From Streptomyces sp. NBC_00249 (GTDB taxonomy: Bacteria > Actinomycetota > Actinomycetes > Streptomycetales > Streptomycetaceae), in the NCBI RefSeq assembly GCF_026342355.1, contig NZ_JAPEMV010000001.1, positions 868,001 through 932,000 of the forward strand: DNA of 64,000 bases. The letters are read 5' to 3'. Every line of letters starts with the position of its first letter. Positions within the stretch are counted from its first letter, which is position 1. Both the position numbers and the translations under genes were made by a program. Positions 16,596-24,900 of the stretch are shown here, piece by piece. The notes under the pieces were generated by a model. That model did not search any database. It saw nothing but the letters and a program-made list of their open reading frames with translations, and was not told the DNA's origin.

Positions 16596-17672
16596 GTGGA
16601 GCTGACCAGTACGTCGTTCCTCGTCACGCTGATCGCCGTCACGGCGCTCGCCGTGCTCCTCGCGCTGCTCCTGTGGAACCGCGTCCCCGGGCCCGGGCCG
16701 GTGCGGTGGGCGGCGCGGGTGCTGATGATCGGGCTGTGCCAGCTGACGGCGATCTGCGTCGTCGCGACCTGGATCAACGGGAGCTACGGGCTCTACGCCT
16801 CCTGGGACGACCTGCTGGGCACCGGGAACGGGGCGGACGCCTCGTCGATGACGGGCCCGCCCGTCGGCCGCGCCACGTTCACGCGGGCCGCGGACGGCAC
16901 CCTGAGCACCTACTTCCGGGGCAGCCACTCCAAGCTGGCGGGCCAGGTGATCGTGTGGACCCCGCCGGAGTACGACGCGCCGGGCGCGGACCGGACCCGG
17001 TTCCCGGTGCTGATGCTGCTGCACGGCTATCCGGGCACGCCGCGCTCCTGGCTCGACCTGGGATCCATGCCGGGCGGGCTGGACCAGCTCGTACGGCTGG
17101 GCGCGGCGCATCCGTTCGTCCTGGTGATCCCGGAGATCTATCCGGGCGGGGTGAACACCGACTGCAGCGACACCCCGGCGCGCAAGGTCGCCACCTGGCT
17201 CGCGGACGACGTCCCCGCCCTGGTGGCGAAGAACTTCCGGACGCTGCCCGAGCCCGAGGGGTGGGGGCTGATGGGCATTTCGACCGGCGCCTACTGCGCG
17301 GCGAAGCTGCCGCTCCAGTACCCCAAGGTGTTCCGCGCGGGTGCGGCGCTCGACCCGGATCCGCTGACGGGGGACCCCGAGGTGCTGCCCGATCCGGCGC
17401 TGCGGGAACGCAACAGCCCGCTGTGGCTGGTCCGCCACGCGAAGCGGGCGGACGTCGGGCTGTTCCTGGCGACCTCGGCGCAGGACAAGGACAGCCCGCC
17501 GCAGCAGCTGTCGGCCTTCACGGAGGCGGCCCGGGGCACCGGGGTGCGGGTCAAGACCCTCGTCCGCCCGGCCGGGGGCCACAACTTCCAGACCTGGAGC
17601 GGCATGTACCCCGACGCGCTCGGCTGGCTCAGCACCGAGGTCTCCCCACCCGCTCCGGCGGGCGGCGGCTGA
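16596..17672 (+). CDS. Membrane-anchored esterase of the antigen 85/EstD type
   Basis: A 358-aa protein; GTG 16596 has AGGAG 8 bases upstream. Two transmembrane helices at the N-terminus (about residues 6-28 and 36-60) anchor an outward-facing alpha/beta hydrolase. The motif VLMLLHGYPGTP begins the core, GISTGAY gives the nucleophile Ser229, and PAGGHNFQTW gives the catalytic His. This resembles actinobacterial mycolyltransferase-like or ferric-enterobactin-esterase-like hydrolases. It is in the same orientation as the oxidoreductase but has its own leader. The substrate is unknown. Confidence 0.85.
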   Translation: MELTSTSFLVTLIAVTALAVLLALLLWNRVPGPGPVRWAARVLMIGLCQLTAICVVATWINGSYGLYASWDDLLGTGNGADASSMTGPPVGRATFTRAADGTLSTYFRGSHSKLAGQVIVWTPPEYDAPGADRTRFPVLMLLHGYPGTPRSWLDLGSMPGGLDQLVRLGAAHPFVLVIPEIYPGGVNTDCSDTPARKVATWLADDVPALVAKNFRTLPEPEGWGLMGISTGAYCAAKLPLQYPKVFRAGAALDPDPLTGDPEVLPDPALRERNSPLWLVRHAKRADVGLFLATSAQDKDSPPQQLSAFTEAARGTGVRVKTLVRPAGGHNFQTWSGMYPDALGWLSTEVSPPAPAGGG

Positions 17673-17698
17673 GCCGCCCGCCCGGCGGCGGCCGCGGG

Positions 17699-18976
17699 TC
17701 AGCGGGCGGGGTGGTCCGGGGTGAGGCGGACGGGGAGGGTCTGGACGTTGTTGCTGATGAAGCTGCGCTGGTACGGGAGTTCGGCGTCCGGGACCGCCAG
17801 GTCGAGGCCGGGGAAGCGGGTGAAGAGCCCCTCCAGCGCGATCGTGGCCTCCAGGCGGGCCAGCGGGGCGCCCATGCAGTAGTGGGCTCCGTGGCCGAAG
17901 GCGAGGTGGCGGGCGGCGGTGGGGCGGGTGATGTCGAAGCGGTCGGCGTCGGGGCCGTGGAAGGCCTCGTCGCGGCCGGCCGCGGTGTATCCGGCGAGCA
18001 CCGGGGTGCCCTGCGGGATCACGGTGCCTTCGACGGTCAGGTCGCGGGTCGGGTAACGGAAGGGGAACCAGCTGACGGGGGTGTCCCAGCGCAGGGTCTC
18101 GTCGACCACGTCCGACCAGGTCGCCTTCCCCTCCAGGACGAGGGCGAGCTGGTCCCGGTGGGCGCACAGCGCGCGGACGGCGTTGACGACGAGGTTGAGG
18201 GTGGTCTCGTGGCCCGCCACCAGCATCAGCCGCATGGTCCCGATGAGTTCGACCTCGCTGAGGCGGTCGCCGTCGCCCTCGCGGGCGGCTATCAGGGCGC
18301 TGGTGAGGTCGTCCCCCGGGGCCTGGCGGCGGGCGGCGGCGATCGCGCCGATGAGGGCGACGAGTTCCTGGAGGGCGGCCGTCTTCTCGGCCGGGGTGAC
18401 GTCCGTGGCGATGATCACCGTGTTGGTGAGGTGGTGCAGCCGGCCCCGGTGCTCGGGGTCCACGCCGAGCAGCTCGCAGATGACGTTCATGGGGAGCGGC
18501 AGCGCGACGTGCTCGTACAGGTCGGCGACCCCGTCGGGGGACTCGGCGGCGGCGCGGTCGAGGTCGTCGAGGAGCTGCCCGGTCAACTCCTCGACGCGGG
18601 GCCGCAGTCGCTCCACCTGCCGGGCGGTGAAGGCCTTGCCGACAAGGGAGCGCAGGCGCCGGTGGTCGGCGTCGTCGGCCGTGTGCATGCCCTGGGCGTT
18701 GGCGAAGACGCGCAGCGGCCAGTCGGCGGGGATGGTGCCGTCGTGCAGGGCCGGGAAGTGGCGGGCGTCCTTGCCGACTTCGGGGTGGGAGAGGAACTCC
18801 TTGAGCGCGTCGTGCCCCAGCACGACCGCGCCGGGCACCCCGCCCGGGAGGACGACCTCGGCCACGGCGCCCCGCGCGCGCAGCCGGGCGTTGAGGGCGT
18901 GCGGGCAGCCGCCGGCCGGGTCGATCACGTGCGGGGCGTCCGGAGCGGACGGGGCGGGTGAGATGTGGGACGACAA
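17699..18976 (-). CDS. Cytochrome P450 (CYP105/107-like class)
   Basis: A 425-aa soluble bacterial P450 with all signatures: AGHETT in the I-helix for O2 activation, ETLR of the K-helix, and the heme loop FGHGAHYCMG with its Cys. The start is TTG at 18976, supported by AGGAGAG about 7 bases upstream; no ATG or GTG gives a better start. It needs a ferredoxin and reductase encoded elsewhere. It stands alone, convergent with the esterase gene, so no pathway can be assigned; secondary metabolite tailoring or xenobiotic oxidation is the usual role. Confidence 0.92.
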   Translation of the reverse strand: MSSHISPAPSAPDAPHVIDPAGGCPHALNARLRARGAVAEVVLPGGVPGAVVLGHDALKEFLSHPEVGKDARHFPALHDGTIPADWPLRVFANAQGMHTADDADHRRLRSLVGKAFTARQVERLRPRVEELTGQLLDDLDRAAAESPDGVADLYEHVALPLPMNVICELLGVDPEHRGRLHHLTNTVIIATDVTPAEKTAALQELVALIGAIAAARRQAPGDDLTSALIAAREGDGDRLSEVELIGTMRLMLVAGHETTLNLVVNAVRALCAHRDQLALVLEGKATWSDVVDETLRWDTPVSWFPFRYPTRDLTVEGTVIPQGTPVLAGYTAAGRDEAFHGPDADRFDITRPTAARHLAFGHGAHYCMGAPLARLEATIALEGLFTRFPGLDLAVPDAELPYQRSFISNNVQTLPVRLTPDHPAR

Positions 18977-19060
18977 GCCGGCTCTCCTGACCTGATGGAC
19001 GGATTTCGGTCAACAGTGCGGCTTCGGGGGCGGCTTGTACAAGCCCGCCCCGTGCCCGTC

Positions 19061-20368
19061 TCAGAACCAGTTGAGAGTCAGGGGGAAGAGGGTGCCGGCG
19101 GTGGCTCCGGTGGAGTCGGTGGCGGTGGCGGTGACCTGTACCGTTCCGCTGCCCCAGGGTTTGCCGGTGATCCGTCCGGAGGAGTTGTCGAGGGTCAGGC
19201 CGAAGGGCAGTCCGGTGGCGGCGAAGCGGACGGGGGCCCGGCCGCCGGTGGTGGTGAGCTGGACGGTGCAGGACTGGCCGATCCGGCACGTCTGGGGGCC
19301 GGGGCCGGTGAACTGCAGCCCGCCGGGGGTGGGAGTGGGCGTGGGGGTCGGGGTGGGCGTCGGGGTCGGGGTGGGCGTCGGCGTCGGGGTCGGGGTCGGG
19401 GTGGGCGTCGGGGTGGGCGTCGGGGTGGTGCCGCAGCCCGGGGCGGCCTCCGGGGGCAGCGGGACCCGCCAGATCTGGGTGTCGTTCTCCGAGCCGACGA
19501 GCAGGTTCGCGCAGTCGGCGTACGTCACCGTCTCGCCCTGGGACTGGGCGGGCAGCGCGACGTCGGCGAGCTTGGTGCCCGAAGTGTCGTACACGGAGGC
19601 GGTGTTGGCGCCCAGCGGCCCGCCGCTGCGCAGGGTGTAGGAGGCCCCGGTCGGCGAGAAGGCTCCGTCGGTGGCGAAGACGGGGCCGGGCCGGACGGCG
19701 GTGAGGGTGTTGACCTGTCCGGTCACGGGCGCCGGCGGGGCCTGGTACAGCTGGCCGGGGGCGCCGATGAGCTTGCTGGCGACGTGGATCCGGCCCGTGA
19801 GGGGGTCGGCGAGCAGGGACTCGGCGTCGTGCCTGCCGTCGGCGTAGGCGAAGCGGTAGGTCACCGGGGTCACGGAGGCGTTGGTGAGCTGTTCGGGCTC
19901 GGGGAAGCTGTGCACGGTGATCTCGGCGCGGCCGCTGAAATTGTCCCCGATGTCGCCGACGAGGACGGCCGGGCCGCCCGAGGCGTCCTTGCCGATCGCC
20001 AGGCCCTCCCAGTCGGTGTTGCCGACGCCGGAGACGGTGAAGGTGGCCACGAGCCGGCCGGTGGCGGTCGTGCAGTCGATGGCGAAGACCTGGTTGGTGT
20101 TGCCGCTGTCGTTGACGGCGTAGAAGACGCCGGGGTGTCTGCGGCTCATGGCGAGGCCGCTCTGTTCGGCCAGGCCGCCGGGGAGGGTGCACTTCTTCTC
20201 CGGGGCGAGGGCCCCCACCTGGGCGGCGGGGGCCGCGGGGGTGGCCGTGGCGGCCGGCGAGGCGGTGGCGGTGACCGTCCAGGCGAGGGCGGGCAGGACG
20301 GTGGCGAGGGCCGCGGTCGCGAGGGCGGCGGCCCGTGGGGGTGTGAGGAGTCGGGGCATGCGCACCAT
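19061..20368 (-). CDS. Secreted protein with Pro-Thr linker and C-terminal Ig-like module
   Basis: A 435-aa exported protein. Signal peptide at about residues 1-36, then a beta-propeller-like region (SGLAMSRRHPGVFYAVNDSG, DWEGLAIG, VGDIGDN) with two Cys, a (Pro-Thr)n linker of about 34 residues, and an 85-aa C-terminal module beginning PGPQTCRIGQSCTVQL and ending NWF. That module is nearly the same as the end of the phosphoesterase gene at 39469-40758. The start (ATG 20368 or 20359) lacks a clear ribosome site, so the N-terminus is uncertain. Probably cell-wall exposed or secreted; the propeller may bind or cleave a polymer. Confidence 0.8.
   Translation of the reverse strand: MVRMPRLLTPPRAAALATAALATVLPALAWTVTATASPAATATPAAPAAQVGALAPEKKCTLPGGLAEQSGLAMSRRHPGVFYAVNDSGNTNQVFAIDCTTATGRLVATFTVSGVGNTDWEGLAIGKDASGGPAVLVGDIGDNFSGRAEITVHSFPEPEQLTNASVTPVTYRFAYADGRHDAESLLADPLTGRIHVASKLIGAPGQLYQAPPAPVTGQVNTLTAVRPGPVFATDGAFSPTGASYTLRSGGPLGANTASVYDTSGTKLADVALPAQSQGETVTYADCANLLVGSENDTQIWRVPLPPEAAPGCGTTPTPTPTPTPTPTPTPTPTPTPTPTPTPTPTPTPGGLQFTGPGPQTCRIGQSCTVQLTTTGGRAPVRFAATGLPFGLTLDNSSGRITGKPWGSGTVQVTATATDSTGATAGTLFPLTLNWF
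19331..19432 (-). repeat. Hexanucleotide-type repeat coding a (Pro-Thr)n linker
   Basis: A run of near-identical 6-base units (GGGGTC/GGGCGT and variants on the + strand) encodes alternating Pro and Thr. It is intragenic and likely variable in length between strains. Confidence 0.85.
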
Positions 20369-20518
20369 GTGAGGTGGCGTCGGCCGATGACACCAGGCCC
20401 CGCCGCGGCCCGCTCCGGCATGGTTCGATGCCGGGGCGGCATGCACCGCACGCACGCTCGCCCGCCCGCCCGCCCCGCCCCGCCCCGGATCCGGCGCCGG
20501 GCCGTACGGGCGCCCCGC

Positions 20519-21412
20519 TCAGCGCAACGGTTCGCGTACGGGTGCCTTGCGTCCGGCGTGCGCGATGAACGCGCGGGCGGCGCGGCTGAGCGGCCTGCGG
20601 GCGTGCGCGATGCCCACCGGGCGCAGCAGGGGCGGGGTGAAGGAGCGGATCTCGGCGCGGCTGCCGAAGGCCCTGGCGACCACGTCGCGGTACCAGATGA
20701 GGGAGCCGCGGCCGTCGGTCACGCCGGTCACCCAGGCGAGGCGTTCGTCGACCTCCAGGGAGGGGACGGGGCGTACGCCGAGGCAGCTGAACATGGCCTC
20801 CATCTCGGTACGGCGTCCGGTGCCCGGGGTGGGCAGCACCATCGGCAGCCCGTCGAGCATGCGGAACGGCACCGGGTGCGGCAGCCGGGAGCCGATGGGT
20901 GAGATCAGCACCACTTCACGCTCCTGGATGTGGTGGGTGGAGAGCTCCTTGTCGACCGGCAGGTCGACGAGCGCCAACTCGGCGCGTGCCTGCATGAGTT
21001 CCTGGACGAGGGTCTCGCGGCTGTCGTACTGCTGGAGTCTGACCTCGATGCCGGGGTAGCGCTCGGTGAAGTCCGCGACGAGGTCGGTGGCCAGGTCGAG
21101 GGCGAGGGTGGGGGTGGTGACGACGGACAGTGTGGTGTGGGCGTCCTTGCCGTGCGGGATTCCGATGTCGTCGATGGCCTCCACCGCGTTGAGCACGGTG
21201 CGGGCCAGCCGGACGACCCGGGCCCCTTCGGGTGTGAGGTCCACCCCCCTTCCCCGGCGTGCGAGGAGTTCGACGCCGAGGTCGCGTTCCATGGCCTGGA
21301 CGGCCCTCGACAGGGCGGACTGGGCGACGAACACCGAGGCGGCGGCGCCGGTGATGGACCGGCAGTCGGCGACGGCGACGAGGTAGCGGAGCTGGGCGAG
21401 TGTGGGGGTCAT
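20519..21412 (-). CDS. LysR-family transcriptional regulator
   Basis: A 297-aa LysR protein: N-terminal winged HTH (LAQLRYLVAVADCRSITGAAASVFVAQSALSRAVQAMERDLG motif pattern, residues 4-60) and a substrate-binding domain (LSVVTTPTLALDLATDLV..., VLISPIGS). ATG 21412 aligns with the family start; no strong ribosome site is seen. It is transcribed away from the megasynthase operon that starts 500 bases off, and inverted repeats in between suggest it may control that operon and itself in response to a small acid or acyl ligand (inference). Confidence 0.92.
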   Translation of the reverse strand: MTPTLAQLRYLVAVADCRSITGAAASVFVAQSALSRAVQAMERDLGVELLARRGRGVDLTPEGARVVRLARTVLNAVEAIDDIGIPHGKDAHTTLSVVTTPTLALDLATDLVADFTERYPGIEVRLQQYDSRETLVQELMQARAELALVDLPVDKELSTHHIQEREVVLISPIGSRLPHPVPFRMLDGLPMVLPTPGTGRRTEMEAMFSCLGVRPVPSLEVDERLAWVTGVTDGRGSLIWYRDVVARAFGSRAEIRSFTPPLLRPVGIAHARRPLSRAARAFIAHAGRKAPVREPLR

Positions 21413-21433
21413 GAACGGACGGTAACCGGACAA

Positions 21434-21467
21434 GGTTGTTCCTGTAAGGGTCGTCAGGTGAACAACC
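21434..21467. promoter_or_regulatory. Perfect inverted repeat upstream of the LysR gene
   Basis: GGTTGTTC (21434-21441) and GAACAACC (21460-21467) form an 8-bp perfect dyad with an 18-base spacer, 22 bases before the lysR start codon. A candidate autoregulatory LysR site. Confidence 0.55.
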
Positions 21468-21693
21468 GTGCCCATCTGGAGCGGCGTTCATACCGCTTGG
21501 GCGACGAGACATGCCGGTACGGCATGCGCCCCCGCGGGTCCGGCCGGCGGGCCGGGGCGCCGTTCCCCGCCCGTCCGGGCGGGCATCGCCGCAGGCCGAC
21601 GGCCCGGGCGGCGCGTGCTGCGGGCCTGCAGGTGGGCGGATTTCGGGCCACCGGGAGGGACGGGCGGGCTGACTGACGTACTCCGCATGCCTG

Positions 21694-21722
21694 TTGACAG
21701 TGCGGGGCGGCCACCGCACGAT
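21694..21722 (+). promoter_or_regulatory. Candidate promoter for the megasynthase operon
   Basis: A perfect -35 box TTGACA (21694-21699) is followed after 17 bases by CACGAT (21717-21722), an acceptable -10. Within the spacer GTGCGG/CCGCAC (21700-21705, 21714-21719) form an inverted repeat that could be an operator. About 190 bases before the first gene. Confidence 0.5.
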
Positions 21723-21742
21723 GCATCGCGGCGCCAGTGAGT

Positions 21743-21757
21743 TTGATCACTGTTCAA
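21743..21757. promoter_or_regulatory. LysR-type box (TTGA-N7-TCAA) downstream of the promoter
   Basis: TTGATCACTGTTCAA contains TTGA and TCAA as a dyad with the T-N11-A spacing typical of LysR regulators (T 21744, A 21756). It lies between the candidate promoter and the first megasynthase gene. The rest of 21476-21908 shows no gene. Confidence 0.45.
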
Positions 21758-21908
21758 TCAGACCGTCACCTCCGGCGGTCCGCCCGGCCGGTGCGCGCAC
21801 CGCCGCACGCCCCGCTCTCCCCGTACCGCGGGCCCCCTGCCCGCCGTACTCCCCCGTTCTTCCGCCCCGTACTGCGCCATGTCACACAGCACTGGAAGAG
21901 GAGCGTCC

Positions 21909-24900
21909 GTGACCCTGTCCGTGACCCCGTCCGTGGACCCGTCGGTGACCCCGCCCCTGCCCCGGCCCGTGCCCCCGCCCGCGACCGCGACCCTGACCGT
22001 GACCGCACGGCCCTCCCGGTCCGCCGGAACCCGCGAACTGGTCGTCGCCGTCAGCCCGTTCGAGGAGCCGAACCCGGGCATCGTGGCCGCCGCCGAGCGC
22101 GCCGGGGCCCTCGGGCTGCTCGACCTCGGCCGGGATCCGGACGCCGCCCGGCGCGGGCTCGCGGAGCTGGTCCGCCGGCTGGACGGGCGCCCGTACGGGG
22201 TGCGCGTCCCCGCCGGCTGCCCGGTGGGGCCGCAGGAACTGCCGGCCGAGGTGGACACGGTGCTGCTCGCGGACCCGGCCGCGCACACCGCGGGGGCGGT
22301 GGCCGCCTGGGCCGGGGCGGCCGGGCGGCCCCGGGTGTGGGCCGAGGTGACCAGCCCGGCGGAGGCCCGGGCGGCCGTGGACGCCGGGGCGGGGGCGCTG
22401 GTGGCCAAGGGGCACGAGGGAGCCGGCCGGGTGGGCGGGGCCACCACCTTCGTCCTGCTCCAGCAGCTCCTCGCCGGCCCCGGCGCGGGGGTGCCCGTAC
22501 GGGCCTGCGGCGGGATCGGGCTCCACACGGCGGCCGCGGCCGTCGCGGGCGGGGCCGCCGGGGTGGTCCTCGACGCCCAACTCGCCCTGACCCGCGAGGG
22601 GGAGCCGGACCTGCCCGCCGAAGTCGTCACGGCACTACGGGCGATGGACGGCTCCGAGACCCGGCTGCTCGACGGCCACCGGGTGTACGCCCGGCCCGGC
22701 GCGAAGGGACCCGAGGGGCCGGTCGCGGGCCTGCTCGGCGCCCGCGACCTGCACACGCAGCTGCTGCCCGTCGGCCAGGACGGGGCCTCGGCGGCCCGGC
22801 TCGCCGCCCGGTACCGGACCACGGGCGGGGTGCTCCAGGCCGTACGGGAGGCCGTGGCCGGGCACCTCGCGGCCGCCGTACGGGACCGGCCGCTCGGGCG
22901 GCCGCTCGCCGTCGCCCAGGGTCCCATGACCCGGGTCAGCGACCAGGCGGCCTTCGCCGAAGCGGTCGCCGCCGAGGGCGGGGTGCCGTACCTGGCGCTC
23001 GCCGTGATGGCCGGCCCGGACGTACGCACGCTCCTCGCGGAGACCGCCGAACGGCTCGGGGAACGGCCCTGGGGCGTGGGCCTGCTCGGCTTCGCCCCGC
23101 CCGAGCTGCGCCGCGAACAGCTCGCGGCCGTGGCCGAGTTCCGGCCGCCCCACGCGATCGTGGCGGGCGGGACCCCGGCGCAGGCGGCCCCGCTGGAGGC
23201 CGCCGGGACCCGGACCCATCTGCACGTGCCCTCGCCGGGGCTGCTGGAGCGGTATCTCGCCGAGGGGGCACGGCGGTTCGTGTTCGAGGGCCACGAGTGC
23301 GGCGGGCACGTCGGGCCCCGCGCCTCCTTCCCGCTGTGGGAGGAACAGATCGAGCGGCTGCTGTCCTGCCCCGAACCGGAGGCACTGGACGTGCTGTTCG
23401 CGGGCGGCATCCACGACGGCCGGTCCGCCGCGATGGCGGTGGCGGCCGCCGCGCCGCTGGCCGCGAAGGGCGCCCGGATCGGCGTACTGATGGGCACCGC
23501 CTACCTGTTCACGCAGGAGGCTGTGGCGGCGGGCGCGGTGCTGCCGCGCTTCCAGCGGGCGGCCGTGGAGTGCTCGGACACGGTGCTGCTGCACACCGCT
23601 CCCGGGCACGCCACCCGCTGCGCCGCCACCCCGTACGCGCGGGCCTTCGAGGAGACCCGGCGCCGGCTGACGGACAGCGGCGCCGAGCCGCGCGCCGTGT
23701 GGGAGGAGCTGGAGCTGCTCAACCTGGGGCGGCTGCGGATCGCCAGCAAGGGTCTGCGGCGGGGTTCCGGCGACGCCGGACTCGAGGCGGTGGCCGAGGA
23801 ACAGCAGTACGCGGAGGGGCTGTTCATGCTGGGGCAGGCCGCGACGCTGCGGTCCGGCACCACGACGGTCGCGGAGCTGCACACCGAGGTCACGGCGGGG
23901 GCCGCGGACCGGCTGGAGCGGCGGGCGGCGGAGTTCGCGGGGGCGGAGCCGACTGTGGACGCCGCTGTGGACGCGGCTGCGGGCGCCGGCGGGGAAGTGG
24001 CCGACCCGCTCGACGTCGCCGTCGTCGGCATGGCCTGCGCCTACCCCGGCGCCCCCGACCTCGCCTCCTACTGGGCGCGGATCCTGGCCGGTGCCGACGC
24101 CGTGACCGAGGTACCGGCCGAACGCTGGGACCCGGACCTCTACTACGACCCCGACCCGGCCCGCGCCGGGGAGCGCACCCCCTCCCGCTGGGGCGGGTTC
24201 CTGCCGCCCGTTCCCTTCGACGCCCTCGCGCACGGCATCCCGCCCACCTCGCTGGCCGGGATCGAACCGGTGCAGCTGCTGGCCCTGGAGATCTCCGCGC
24301 GGGCCCTCGCGGACGCGGGCTACGACAGCGACCGGACCTTCGACCGCTCCCGCACCTCGGTGGTCTTCGGCGCGGAGGCCGGTACCGAGCTGGCGGGCGC
24401 GTACGGGCTGCGGGCGCTGCTCCCGTCCTACCTGGGCGCCCTCCCGGCCGCCCTGGACGAGCAACTGCCCCGGCTCACCGAGGACTCCTTCCCCGGCATC
24501 CTCGCCAACGTCATCGCCGGCCGCGTCGCCAACCGGCTCGACCTGGGCGGTGCGAACTGCACGGTCGACGCCGCCTGCGCCTCCTCCCTCGCCGCGCTGG
24601 ACCTGGCCTGCCGTCAACTGCGCGACGGCGACAGTGACATGGTGCTGTGCGGGGGCGCCGACGTGCACAACGGGATCAACGACTACCTGATGTTCTCCTC
24701 GGTGCGCGCCCTGTCGCCCGGGGGGCGCTGCCGGCCCTTCGACGCGGCCGCCGACGGGATCGCGCTCGGCGAGGGCGTGGGCGTACTCGTACTGAAGCGG
24801 CTCGCGGACGCGGAGCGCGCCGGCGACCGCGTGTACGCCGTGGTCAAGGCGGTCGGCGCGGCCAGCGACGGCCGCTCGCTCGGCCTGACCGCGCCCCGGC

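Noticed and set aside
19331..19432. CRISPR-like or satellite repeat
   Set aside because: The units are about 6 bases with no spacers and translate to a Pro-Thr linker in frame; likewise 40405-40495.
16581..20393. A 1270-codon minus-strand frame covering esterase, P450 and PT protein
   Set aside because: Shadow frame: the P450 and PT protein lie in another frame of the same strand with clear motifs.
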